This document shows, in pieces, positions 22,922 through 35,324 of a stretch of DNA of 64,000 nt (position 1 is the stretch's first letter; every line of letters begins with the position of its first letter). Position numbers and translations under genes: made by a program. The notes beneath the pieces were generated by a model, which was not told where the DNA came from, did no database searches, and saw nothing but the letters and a program-made list of their open reading frames with translations. Source of the DNA: Zanthoxylum bungeanum (Eukaryota; Streptophyta; Magnoliopsida; Sapindales; Rutaceae); assembly GCA_019454045.1 (NCBI GenBank), contig SKCR01033432.1, positions 310,001 to 374,000 on the forward strand, in the 5' to 3' direction.

Positions 22922-23443
22922 CTAGTTTGGTTTACCTTCCAAACGTTTAACATATGCCCAGCATCCCCAAATCTTCAGGAAAGAGAAACCCGGTTTCCTT
23001 CCTGTCCATATCTCATATGGAGTCTGTTCAACAGACTTTGACGGAACCTTATTCAAAATAAGTACTGCACTGTTTAATGCGTATCCCCAGAAGGATATTG
23101 GTAGCTCAGTGCGACTCATCATCGACCTTACCATGTCTAACAAGGTACGGTTTCTCCGTTCAGACACACCGTTTAATTGCGGTGTTCCAGGAGGAGTCCA
23201 CTGTGAAAGAATACCATATTCTTTCAAGTAATCTTGAAACTCATAACTTAAGTATTCGCCACCACGGTCCGACCGCAATGCCTTAATACTCTTGCCTGTT
23301 TGTTTTTCTACTTCGTGTCGAAACTCTTTGAATTTCTCAAAAGTTTCCGACTTGTGTCTCATTAGATACACATAACCATAACGAGATGCATCATCCGTAA
23401 AGGTTACGAAGTAAAGATATCCACCTCTAGCCTGGCTAGACAT
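22922..23443 (-). pseudogene. X2 integrase catalytic core
   Basis: 173 codons with the retroviral-type DDE triad: first Asp in VTFTDDASRYGYVYLMRHK, second in LRSDRGGEYLS, and Glu in GVSERRNRTLLDMVRSMM. It also has the Copia landmarks PISFWGYAL, NKVPSKSV, PYEIWTGRKP and IWGCWAYVKR. The core itself has no stop, but it is out of frame with the zinc-binding part upstream (23404-24171), overlapping it by about 40 bp. Confidence 0.9.
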
Positions 23444-24171
23444 GGGCCCACAACGTCACTATGAACGAGGGCTAACAGTTCTGTGGCACGTTCACCTTTA
23501 CCGCTAAAAGGTGATTTAGGCATTTTGCCTAAAAGACAAGATTCGCAGACATCATATGAATTAGGATCAAATCCGTCCAAGTACCCACTCTTCGAAAGTG
23601 TGGATATGCGAGTCTTGTTGATGTGTCCTAGACGACAATGCCACATGTAAGCTTCATCTTTTAGATTACTCCTTTTGAGCCTTTTGTTTGTCATTTTATG
23701 TTTAGGAGATTCATTTATATTCAAAATATAAAGACCATTATTTGCAACAACAGTGCAAATTTCTGCATCATTTTTATATAAATAACACCCAGTGTTTCTA
23801 AATACAAAAGTGTACCCATGCTGGGTTAACAAAGATACAGATATGATATTCCTAGTTAAACTAGGTATATAATAACAGTTCAAAAGTTTAAGTACATGCC
23901 CCGAGGGCAGTTCCAAAACAAAAGTCCCTACAGCCAAAACAGCAACTGGTGTTCCGTTTCCGACTCGTAGGTCAACCTCCCCTGAATCCAGCATCCTGCT
24001 ATTCTGCAGATCCTGCAAATCAGTACAAATATGAGCAGCACAACCAGAATCAAAAATCCAATTTTTAAGACTAGAAGTAGTCATATTTATTTCAATAACA
24101 AACATACCAGAGGCTGAGTGCCTTGCCTGCCTTGATATCCTCCCTGTGTCCTTTGCCCACTCGGCAGTCAC
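23404..24171 (-). pseudogene. X2 protease and GAG-pre-integrase domain
   Basis: In the N-terminal third, NWIFDSGCAAHIC carries the DSG aspartic protease active site. The middle contains YYIPSLTRNIISVSLL. The C-terminal third has the HHCC zinc-binding module of Copia integrases: WHCRLGHINKTRI and CESCLLGKMPKSPF, then ERATELLALVHSDVVGP. The frame is open for 255 codons. The next domain continues in another frame. Confidence 0.88.
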
Positions 24172-24212
24172 GTTTCCAGTGACCCTTTTGCCGCATTTGA
24201 GGCAGACATCTT
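24150..24212 (-). pseudogene. X2 gag zinc knuckle, split by a frameshift
   Basis: One frame reads CLKCGK and the next frame reads GHWKRDCR directly after it. Together these give the CX2CX4HX4C nucleic-acid-binding knuckle of gag. A single-base indel between them breaks the motif here, so gag-pol can no longer be made as one chain. Confidence 0.8.
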
Positions 24213-24244
24213 GAGACTGTCCCTTGGCTTCCCAGAAGCTTTTG

Positions 24245-24912
24245 TCAACTTGCCTTTACCCTTGTTCTTATTTCCTCTTCTTCACCCCTCCAGTTGCCTT
24301 GGGCCCAGCCTTGGCCCCTGAGAGGTCGATGCATAGTGCGCCTCGCGCTTGCCCCCTTTTGGAGTTCTTTTTCAGACTCCTTCAACATGGATAACAGCTC
24401 TCCAAGAGTGTCATCCGTGTCCATCAACTTGTAGTTGATTATGATTTGTTTCCAAGTATCAGGAAGTGACTAAAGAGCATGTCTACAGTCAGCTCAGCCT
24501 CCAAGACTATTCCCAACTTGCCCAACTCATCAATATCGGCGATCATTTGAGTCCCGTGGGCCTCAACTGATGCGCCTTCAGTCATTCGGGTGCGGAAGAG
24601 TTTCTTCACCAACTCATACCTCTCCATCCGCTTATTGGTGCGGTGGAGATCATACAGTCTAGCCATCATGTTATAAGGATCCAAGTCCCTATTCTGGCGA
24701 CGAAAGTGCTGAGTCATCGAAGCCAACATAACAGACTGAGCTGTGTCACAATCCTCGCTGTGAGTTTTCCATAACTCCAGCTCAAGTGGCTCAGTGGGTC
24801 TAGGCGGGAGAGGTGTCTGTATAGTGTACAGTAGCCTCTCAGCCCCAAGGACTATCCTCAGGTTCATTTCCCAGTCAGCGAAGTTTGTGCCCTTAAAGAC
24901 ATTATCACCCAT
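24245..24912 (-). pseudogene. X2 gag
   Basis: The ATG at 24912 opens a 157-codon frame (MGDNVFKGTNFADWEMNLRI, LYTIQTPLPPRP, MMARLYDLHR, MERYELVKKLFRTRM, IDELGKLGI, LFSHFLILGNKS). It continues in another frame (24427-24245). The pattern NFADWEMNLRIVL and a VKKLFRTRM helix block are typical of the gag of Copia elements (UBN2-type family). Gag forms the cytoplasmic virus-like particle. A frameshift near 24435 and the broken zinc knuckle make it non-functional. Confidence 0.85.
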
Positions 24913-27116
24913 GATGATGTCTCGGACATTTCCTTGCTTGCCATCTCAACTACGATAGTCTAACTATCTAGTTGACGATAAAATGGGTACAGTCAAACTG
25001 TTACAAGAAAAATAACAATGTATTAGTCCAACTAATTTAATAAATAGACGAAATAATTTTGAAAGACGCGTAAGGCAAAGTATCTGAACGAAATTGCAAA
25101 TTCACACACTAGCCTCCCACTATTTTCATCAAGTCTCTAACCCTCTGTTGAGAACTCGGGAAATCCTATTTCCTAGTGGGCTAGGATCCCGTTAAATAAC
25201 ACACAACCTTGACTTTGGCCAACAAGCTGTATGCTATTTAACTAGGTAGATCTCACAGATCAATTGGATCCAATCCAATTCCTAGATCCGGTTAGGTGGA
25301 CATCCAAGTCCTAAACATATTACTTATGCCAATGTATCTAATACATTTTCCTAACCATATCCTCCGAATCATCTAGGCCTTGGCTTTGGCACAACAAACC
25401 TAATGATTCCAGTTAAGCGGGACCCATTGACAAGGATAGTTTCGTAATCAATGTCGTTGGACAAGAAGTGATCTTGACTTTGGCCAACAAATCACAACTT
25501 GGACAAGACACCGATGTGGAACAAAACTCTCATGATTCAAGTACATCCTAATTGACAAGGTCTTGACTTTGGCCAACAAAACCAATGCCAATTGGATCTT
25601 GAACAAGAATCATTCAATGGAAGGATAATCGCTTAATATAGATTGAGGGATTTTTGCGTAATTGGCAACCAATTTATTATCTTTGTTAGGTCTCATCAAC
25701 ATACACCCTTAAGCATGCTTCTAAAACATCATAAAGCGCGTAAAGTAAATTAATAGTGATATACGGATGGATATATAACACAACTTGTTCCTAGAACAAA
25801 TCATCCTCCTCCCGCTAGCATCTATTCTACTACCCATTACATAATACAATAAGAGAAACCTCATTTGCATTGAGGGGAATTAGGTGAGAAGAGAATACAA
25901 AGAGATAAAAGAGATAAGGCTGGACACGCAGGTCCAATTTATAAATTCTAAATTTACAATAATTTCTAAAATTACCCTTTCCCTTCTAATATCCATCCGA
26001 TATACACTATTCATTCATCACATACATATATATTCAATCAAGACATGCTATACAACCAATCTAATCCAATTAATTAGTCTTTGTTAAAGTGATCATCCAA
26101 TGTTCAAACAACGTTTTGATTTTGCGCGAGTCCAACTCGTTTGAGAATAAGTACATAAGGTACGAATTCGCGAATTATATCGAACTACTTATTAAATCTA
26201 ATTTAATTCGTATTCAATACTAATTCAATTATTTAATTCCAAATTAAATGTTTACACTTTTAATGTGCTTTAAAGACTTTGATTCTAAATCTAATCTAAT
26301 TGGGTCTCAAAGCCCAACTAACATCCAATGTTTGTTTAATTAAAGTCCGATGGGCTTTCAATTGATTTATTAAGGCTTGGGCTTTGGTCAATGTGGGTCA
26401 AACCCAATTACCAAGCCCAAATAAGGAATCACCCTTAAATGCCACAAAATCAATTTCAAGCCCATAAGGCCCAATTAAACTTTAAAGCCCATTATACTAT
26501 ATTTGGACTTAATGGAGTGATTTAGGCCCAAATTGGATCCAATCCTTTTGGCCCAAATCTACTTGGCCCAACCAAGCCCATTATGCCCAAATATAATATT
26601 ACAAGCCCAATTTTACAATTAAGCCCATTAATTAAATTTCAATATTCCAAATTTTAAAATTCAATTAATTAAAGTGTAAAACCAGATTAATACATTAAAC
26701 CAAATATTTCAAAATACCAATTTAATTTATTAATCATCTATTGTTCAAAACATATGTCCAACATTAATTTGAACAAAAATCAAGTCCATTTCATGTCCAT
26801 TAGTATTCGGCCAAGTGAGAATTTTTGTGTCGATTTGTTTTTCAATCCGATTGAATCACTAATCTACGTCCCGTATACGTTTTAAGTCATCCAATGATCT
26901 TGTACACAAAAAATTCCAACACATCCATGGATACACCCATTCGGCCAAGGCTAATTTTGGGGAAAAATCATCCAATGCATTTTTCTCAAAATTGATTCCA
27001 TATAATATCATTTTATATACATGTAAGCATACTCATTCATCAAATTTCACAAGAACATGCTTCAATCAATTTTACCCAAATTTTAACCTAATGTATTTCA
27101 TGCTTAAACATGGCCA
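24913..27116 (-). other. X2 leader between PBS and gag
   Basis: 2.2 kb without a gene, unusually long. It contains three exact copies of cttgactttggccaacaa (about 25208, 25473 and 25562), a variant cttggctttggcacaacaa at 25379, and many GGCCCAA-type words between 26330 and 26640. X1 and X3 have the same leader. Such regions hold packaging and dimerisation signals in retroelements; none is demonstrated here. Confidence 0.7.
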
Positions 27117-27124
27117 TGATACCA
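27117..27124 (-). other. X2 primer-binding site
   Basis: The minus strand reads TGGTATCA one base after the LTR end (...AAACCAACA). This matches the first 8 bases complementary to the plant initiator tRNA-Met 3' end. The related X1 and X3 elements have TGGCATCA instead (33206-33213 region and 37252). Confidence 0.8.
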
Positions 27125-27125
27125 T

Positions 27126-29034
27126 TGTTGGTTTCTATTATTGTCCCAAGGAAAGATAAGCATATGAAATACAACAAATGAATATATAATAAACTTGAAG
27201 CATGGCGGAATCATACTTACAAAGCTTTTGTGATGAAAAGATGAACAAAGGTTGAAGCTCCAAGATCCTTTAGGTTCGGCCAAGAGGAGAAAATGAGTGG
27301 AAGCTCCAAGCTTTGTGTATTCCAAGCTCTTTGATGGTTTCCCTATCACCTCCTTTGATCATAAATGTGCTAGCAAAATGGAGAAAAGAAATCACAATTT
27401 CTTTTTGCCTTTGGAGCTCACGGCATTCCAAGAGAGAGAGAGGGAGAGAGTTTGTTTTTGTTTTGTTTTCTAAAACAATAAATGAAAAATAATACCAAAT
27501 ATTTGGTAATACCCTTCCAAAAAGTCAAACCTTTCCCTCCAAAAAGCCATTAAATGGCCTCACCAACTTCTTCATGAATAGTGACAATGTGTCACTTTAA
27601 TAAAGACTTGTGACATCTATCACCAAGTCATGTCAAGTGATGTGACTTCGCGATGTGACTTGCGGGTCCCACTCGTTTCAAAATACGAATGTGTCCGCAA
27701 ACACTTTCGGGCTCGGTTTCGCTAATTCCGAATTAACGAATTTCCGTCGCGACGTAAATTAAATAATTACGCCTAGCGAAATCACTATTCACGTCGCTAA
27801 CGAATTAATTCTAAATTAATTCGTTTGCCCGAATTAAAATCCGATTTTAATTCGCGTCGAAATCTAATTTCGTTTAATATATATCGAATATATTATTTTA
27901 CGATTAATTCCAAATTAATCGTTCTCTCTCAAAATAAGGCATTTTATCCAAGATAAAGTTTCTCCGTAATTAATCCAAGATTAATAAAGTTCGAATCAAA
28001 TATCATAGGTGAATCTTCAGGAAGCGACCCGAGAGATCTCCGGATATGTTGGCAGTAAATACGGCTGTCGGATAATCCGAACACGTACGTACCTTGTACT
28101 ACGTTTTTACCGATTTACAAGACAAGGTTGGCTTCTAGCAAAGCGCGATGCCTACCCAATTCTCCAGAAATATTCTTATTGGAATATTAGATCTATATCA
28201 AGCGTAGTATACCGTAGTATTGTGTACATCGATCCAGTATCGGACGATCACATGTTAGGCCTGGGGCTGGAAATGTGTCTGCCCCGTACGAAACATATAT
28301 CGGACATCAAGCAACTAGTCTCTTTAAATCGGCAATCCTGACCTAGTCATATTGACCCGACGGTTGCAACCTTTTATAGAGCACTAGTTCTGTATCCTGC
28401 GCGATCATCAACTCCATATGTCTGAAGTGACACTTCCATCTTGACATCACACCCAGTACACTACGATTCCTGATAAACCCAGAAGTGGTGAACACAGAAC
28501 CGGTTAAAGCCCCCAACCACCAAAACCAAAGTTTACCGATTGTCGCAAGTACTAGCGATGCAAGTCTCAGGTTAAGACCATATACACCTACCCTGATGCG
28601 GCCTCCCATAGACACGCAGACATACTACCAATGGGATCCGCGGGGGTCTATCCAGAGCGAAGCTGTTTTCCGTACCATCGGTAAAACACAACCTCCTATC
28701 GCACTTGCATAAGTATCCTATACTTAAATATATGAGAACTATGCCGTTGTGCCCTCACAACGTGCACAAGTGCAATACTAGTCTATTCCGCATTATCGAT
28801 GTCCGATCTCGATAATACTCCGACTAGGGATATTTAATGATTAAACCTTTATGTATTGATACTGTCTCATATCATCTCAATACGGAACTAATCATATGGA
28901 CTTTCGCCATTTATATATCAAAGTAAATAAATTACAAAACGGAAAAAGGCAATTTCATTATCACATAGTTAATTTTGTACAATAATACAATATCATTTAC
29001 AAAACAGTGACGCTATGGGTCATAATGTCTAACA
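27126..29034 (-). repeat. X2 5' LTR
   Basis: 1909 bp, nearly identical to 19060-20979, with the same palindrome chain (27721-27985) and the same 90-codon sense frame (28615-28343). The near-identity of the two LTRs indicates a recent insertion. Confidence 0.9.
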
Positions 29035-30300
29035 CTATACTTAATTGTTCCCTATGAAACCTTACAATTGACACCTATCCAATTTGGGTTCTAGTTTGGT
29101 ATCACGCAAAACATCTATGCTTAGCATACCCAAATATAGAGGAATGTGAAACCCGGTGGTTTCTTTCCCAATCATATCTAATAGAAATCTGTCAAATAGA
29201 TTTTTAATGGCACCTTATTCTAAATAAGTCTGCACTGTTAATGCTTATCCGTTGAAAGGAAAGGAAAAAAATAGCTCGAGCGACTCATGATTAACCTTAT
29301 CTTTCTAACCACATTCGGTTCTCAGTTTGACACATCGCAAATTACCGTGTTCGGGAGGAGTCCTAGTTGGAAAACTTACTATACTCTTTCAAGTATATTC
29401 GAAATTATTGCTTAAGTATTTCCATTACGGTCTTACGTGACGTTTTAATACTTTAGCCGATCTGTTTTTGTCTATTTGTGTCGAAACTTTAAGAGGTTTC
29501 TGATTTGTGTTTTCTTCAAAGAAACACATAACCATAACGCGAGGCACATCCGTGAAGGTACACAAAACATATCATATCCACATCTAGTCTTGCTAGACAT
29601 GGGCCCACTTGCTTCACTATGAACTAGGGCTAACAGGTCGGTGGCATTTACACTTTTACCAAGTAATAGTGTTTTAGGCACTTTGCCTAATAAACTAGAT
29701 TCGTAGACTATTTGATTGGAATCAAATCAGTCCTAGTACCCACTCTTCAACAGTGTGGATATACGATTCTTATTTGATTGTGTCCCAGACAACAACGCCA
29801 CATTAGTTTCATCTGATCAAATCAGTTTGAGCTATTTGTTTGTCATGTTATATGTTTCAGATATTATTTATATTCAAAATATAAATACCATATTCACATC
29901 TAATGTGTTTATCTCAATATTATCTTTATGTAATAAACACTTTAGTGTCTTAGAACATAAAGGTTCACCCGCAGCGGGGTTAAACACTGATATAGAGATA
30001 ATGTATCTAGTCAAACTAGTTACATTATAACAGTTTCCTAATTTAAGTACATACCCGAGGGTAGTTCATAAAATTAGGTATCTACGGTTAAAACAGCGAC
30101 TTTCGTCCCCTTTTTCATTCGCAGATTAATCTCAATTGAAGTCAGTATCCTGCTCACAGCAGATACTACACATCAGTACATATTTATGTACCTCACTAAG
30201 TATTTTAAAATCTAATTTTAATACTAGTAATGAACATAATTTTGACAAACATATTTAAAGTCAGAGCCTTACCCTTTCTTTAATTCCTTCATGTCTGCTT
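29035..30300 (-). pseudogene. X1 integrase and GAG-pre-integrase relic
   Basis: Minus-strand fragments match the X2 integrase half but carry many stops. LLALVHSEASGPMSSKTRCGY is readable near 29600, equivalent to the LLALVHSDVVGP block of X2. Aligned X2 coordinates run through integrase into the protease region. X3 (about 40300-41420, reverse complement) shares many of the same lesions. Confidence 0.75.
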
Positions 30301-33213
30301 TGTCCAAACGGCAGTCACGCTTACGCGATCCCGTTTGCCACATTTAAACAGACATTTTAGGATATGTCATTTATCTTCCCATAAGATTATAATGATTTTG
30401 CCTTTGCCCCTTTTTAACATTTTAGAAGCTTTTGGCCTAGCCTCGGCCTTCTAGAATATCGAAGTAAGGTCCACCTTGCGCTACTTGCCTAATTAAAAAG
30501 TTTGACTTTGTCTCATTGAGAACAGTCATTAACTCTCCAAGAGTTATAATTGCAATTTAGTACTTCTAAAATCTAAACATAGATTATGAAGATCCTTCAA
30601 TTTCAGTATCTACTTTAAGGATCTAATCCTTAGTTCTAATTTAGAAATTAAGGAGTCTACTGCGACAAGCTTAATGGATTAAGCACTAAATTTATCATTA
30701 CATAAATCTTCCAAAGATTATGCTCGACTATTTGCTTAACTCCGGGATTAGGCTTAATAGATTATTTTATCAAATAAAATATCTTATTATTTTCCAGGAC
30801 CATCCTGAATTAAACCATTTAAATACATTTTCCTTAGGATTATGTATTAAACGTTAATCTTTCAATTTTATATCTTGATTCTAATAGTCTAACTATTTAA
30901 TCAACGATTTAGGTACTATTTATTATAATGATTACAATAGTCCAACTATTTAATCAGCTATAATTTTAATAGATTAAAAAATCAATTATATTGATTACTA
31001 TAATCAAATTATAAAATCAACTGTAAATGAATAGTTTGAATATAGTCCAACTATTTATTAAACACAACGTTTAAATATTAGTCCAACTAACATTTAATTT
31101 TGTAACGACGAATGATATTTGTTTGAGCGTGTATGGCAAGCAATTAAACGAATATTGCAAATTCAATTCTTGCCTCCCACTATTTTTCGGCGAGCCTCTA
31201 ACCTCTGTTGAGTACTCGGGAAATCGTGTTTCCTAGTGGGCTAGGATCCCGTTAAATATCACACAATCTTGACTTTGGCCAACAAATTGTATGATAATTA
31301 ACTAGGTAGATCTCTAAGATTAATTGGATCCAATCCAATTCCTAGATCCGGTAGGAGGACATCCAAGTCCGAAACATATATCTTGTATATGCCAATACAT
31401 CCAATGTATTACCTAACCTTTTTCCTCTGAATCAACTAAGCCTTGGCTTTGGCACAACAAGCTTAATGATCCCAGTTAAGCGGAACCCATTGACCATGGA
31501 AAGCTTCATAATCAATGTCGATGGACAAGAAGTGGTCTTGACTTTGGCCAACAAACCACAACTTGGACAAGACACTGATATGGAACAAAGCCTTCGTGAT
31601 TCAAACACATCTTCGACAAACAAAGGCCTTGACTTTGGCCAACAAACCAATGCCGTCTTAGATCTTGAGTAAGAATCACTCAATGGAAGGAAAAACGCTT
31701 AATATTAATTGAAGGTTTTTCGCGTGCAAATTGGCAACCAATTTATTATCTTTGTTAAGGTCTCATGATCATACACCCTTAAACATGCATTCTAAACACA
31801 TAATAAGCGCGTATGAAAATAAATAATAATGATATGCGGATGGATACTTAACACATTGATCCTAGATCAAATCTCTCTCTTTCTCTCTCAAGCTAGCACT
31901 TGTATTACTTCTACCCGTTACACTACACTTCTAAAGAAACCTCATTTACATTGAGGGGAATAGGTGATAAGAGAATACAAAGAATAGGAGGTGATAAGGC
32001 TGGACACGCAGGTCCAATTTAATAAATCAAATTTATTACAATAATTTCCAAAATTGCCCCCACCCGACTAATATCCATCTGATATACATTATTCATTCAT
32101 CACAACCATGTATTCACACAAACATGTTATCAATCAATCTAATCAAATTAATTAATCTGATAATTAGTGATCATCCAATGTTCAAACAACGATTTGATTT
32201 TGCTCGAGTCAAACTCATTTTGCGAATAAGTACTCAAAGTACGAATTCTCGAATTAAATTAAACTACATCATTAAATCCAATTTAATGTGCATTTAATTC
32301 TAATTCGCTATTTAATTCCAAGTTAAATATTACACTTTAATAATAAAACTTTTACGACTTAAATTCCAAATTTAATCGTAACGCGTCTCAAAGACCGATT
32401 AACGCAACGTCAATTCAATTAAAGTCTAATGGGCTTTTAATTGATTTCTTAAGGCGTGGACTTTTGGTCAACTCGGGTCAAACCGAATAACCAAAATCCA
32501 ATCCGGGATTTACCCCATAAGCCCATAAATCAATCTTGGCCCATTAGGCCCAATTAAACTTTAAGTTTCATTAAGTCGCATTTGGGCTTAACGGAAGTGG
32601 TTTTTGGCCCCATTGGATCCAATCCATTTGGCCTAAACCTAACTTTGTACAACAAAGCCCAACAAGCCCAATTACAACATAATAAGCCCAAATCCAATTA
32701 AAGGCCCAATTAATTAAATTACATAAATCCAATTTCGCAATTTAATTATATAAAGTGTTCAACACAATTAATTCTCCAATTAACATTTCTAAAACATCAA
32801 TTAGCCTAATTAATCATGTTCATCATCATTATCACATGTCCAACACATTGATGAAAAATCAAACCCAATTTCATGCTTTAAAGTCTCGGCAATTTGGGGA
32901 TTTTTTGTCTGATTCGAATTCAATCCAATTAATTACACAATTGACATTAAATAATATACCCGAATGATTTCCAACACATCCAATGTCCAAAAAATCAAAA
33001 TTCCAAGACTTAATAGGGCTAAGGCATTCAGCCAACACATTCAATTTGGGGGAAAATGATCCAATCACATTTTCATGAAATTGATCCAATCAATCTTCAA
33101 TTCAACCACATTTAAGCATACTTAATCATCCAATTTCATAAAATCATGCTCAAATTCAAATACCCAAATTTTAAGCCCTAACTTTCATCTCAAACCTAGG
33201 CTCTTGATGCCAT
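30301..33213 (-). other. X1 degraded gag and leader
   Basis: No gene survives. The gag part (to about 31150) is unreadable except for scattered short matches. The leader resembles that of X2, with cttgactttggccaacaa-type motifs at about 31266, 31538 and 31628. The PBS, TGGCATCA on the minus strand, ends next to the LTR at 33214. Confidence 0.65.
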
Positions 33214-35319
33214 TGTTGGTTTCTAATTAGGTCCCAAGATCATTATAGCATGAAAGAATGATAAAATCACATACGGAAGATAGCGAGAGAGAGAAACGAT
33301 CGGTTGAGACGATCGTTTGAGACGATTTGTGAAGAACAAAACTCATTTTATAGGCCTCCAAGGTACGCCCACTGCAGCAGTCCACTGCCCAAAATTTTCA
33401 GTTTGGGTGATGATTTTGAGCTCCAAGCTTGAATCAAATGGTTCCCGGCTAGTGGGTGGGTTTCCCTATCACCTTCGTATAAATCTCGGTGTGCTAGCAC
33501 TTCCAATTTTGCCACAAAATCAACTCCTAAATCCCTTACTGCTCATATTTTTTCTGTCCATGGCAGCCCCTTGGGCGTGAACTTTGGGAGGGAGAAAGAG
33601 AGAAGGAGAGATGAAAGAAAGAGAGAGATGTGTGTTATGAATTTGCATTTGGGTTTCAAGTGTATCTAATACACTTCTTGTGAATTTCAAATGAATTTCA
33701 TTTGAATATGCTTTTAAAAAGTCAAACAATTAAAAGCCAACAACCACACATCATGTCACATCAAGTCAAGTGTCAAGTCACATCACTCAATCAAGTTGTC
33801 AAGTCACATCACTCAAAGTGACAAGTGATTTTACGCTTGAAACGACTAGTGATTTGACGCTTGATGCGACTAATGATTTGACGCTTGATTTGACTTGCGT
33901 TCCGTATTCGAATTCGAAATACGAATGCGCTCGCAAATAATCTCGGGCTTAGGTTCGATAATTCCAAATTAACGATTTATCCGTTGCGTCACAATTAAAT
34001 CTAATTTAATTAAATAATCATGTCAAGCATAATTACTATTCACGTCGCTAATGAATTAATTCTAAATTAATTCGTTCGCCTGAATTAAAATTGAATTTTA
34101 ATTCCGCGTCGAAATCTAATTTCATTTAATATATCAAATATATTAATTTACCGATTAATTCCAAATTAATCGTTATCTCTATTTTATTGATATTTTATCG
34201 TAGATAAAATTTCTCTGAAATTAATCCCAGATTAATTTTCTCTCTATTCTAATTAATCCCAGATTAATTAAAGTGCGAGTCATACGTCATCGGTGAATCT
34301 TTGGGAAGCGACCCATGAGATCCCCGGATATGTGGCAGTAAATTCGATCGTCGGACTATCCGAACACGTAAGTACCTCGTACTACGTTTTACCGATTTAC
34401 AAGATAAGGTTGGCCTCTAGAAAGCGCCATGCCTACCCAATTCTCCTGAAATATCCTTACAGGAATAAAGGATCTGTATCAGGCGTAGTATACGTAGTAT
34501 TGCGTATTCCTGTCCAGTATCGGAAGATCACGTGCTAGGCCTGGGGCTGGAATTGTGTCTGCCCTGTACAAAGCACATGTCGGATGTCTGGTAACTATTC
34601 TCTATATTCGGATAAACCTGACCTAGTCATTTTATCCCGATAGCTGCAGCATTTAAGATTACTAATATCGTATCCTACGTGACCATTATCTCCACTAAGA
34701 CTGGAGTGATACTTCTGTCTTGACATCACACCCAACACACTACGATTCTCAATATGCCCAGTATTGGCGTACACAGAACCTGTTAAATCCCTGGACGACC
34801 GCAACCAAAGTATATTGATTGTCGTAAGTATTAGCGGTGCAAGTCTCAGGTTAAGACTAAATACACCTACCCTGATTTCGGACTTCCATAGACATATAGT
34901 CATACTACCAATGGAATTCCGAGGGGGTCTATTTAGAGCGAAGCTGTTTCCCATACCATCGGTGAAACACAACCTCCTATTACACTTGCATGAGTATCCT
35001 ATACCCAAATATATGAGAACTATGTCGTTGTGTCCTCATAACGCGCAAAAGTGCAATGCTAGTCTTTTACGTATTTATCGATGTCCAATCTCGATAATAC
35101 TCTAACTAGAGATATTTAATGATTTATCCTTCGTTGATTGATACTGTCTCATATCATTCTCAATCAAGGAACAAATCACAATGACCTCTCATCATTTATA
35201 CATCTACGTGATCTAATCACAAATGATAAGAGTGCAATCTCCTTTGTCACATAGTTAATTTGTACAACAACACCATGATCTGTACAAATAGTGACGCTAT
35301 GGGTCATAGTTGTCCAACA
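33214..35319 (-). repeat. X1 5' LTR
   Basis: Complete 2106-bp LTR; sense start TGTTGGACAACTATGACCCA at 35319, sense end ...AAACCAACA at 33214, followed by the PBS. It carries the palindrome chain (33955-34270) and the 24-bp repeats. The TSD GACCA follows at 35320-35324, then Athila RT resumes. Confidence 0.9.
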
Positions 35320-35324
35320 GACCA

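Larger units (their letters stand above)
19060..29034 (-). mobile_element. Copia element X2, most complete family-X copy
   Basis: Two nearly identical LTRs (19060-20979 and 27126-29034) enclose a 6.1-kb internal region with PBS, leader, gag, protease, integrase, RT, RNase H and PPT in Copia order on the minus strand. Flanking 5-mers are CTCTA (19055-19059) and CTATA (29035-29039), one mismatch apart, and X1 pol is continuous across the insertion. The domain order, with integrase before RT, and motifs such as LYVDDVLLIGND and CDNNGAIAQAKEPRSH place it in Copia; a Tork-like affiliation is likely but not tested. Several frameshifts mean it is no longer autonomous. Near-identical LTRs make it the youngest insertion here. 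Confidence 0.9.
14887..35319 (-). mobile_element. Copia element X1, defective, containing X2 and an Athila-derived patch
   Basis: The outer LTRs begin tgttggtttctaattagg on the plus strand (14887 and 33214). The right LTR ends tgtccaaca at 35319, and the element is flanked by GACCA. The sense strand is minus. From the 5' end: LTR 33214-35319, PBS, long leader, degraded gag and integrase (29035-30300), the X2 insertion (19060-29034), degraded RT/RNase H (17849-19059), a 1-kb Athila patch (16841-17848) that replaces the RNase H end, the PPT and the LTR start, then a 5'-truncated 3' LTR. The YVDD region of RT is missing. Element size without X2 is about 10.5 kb. Confidence 0.85.
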
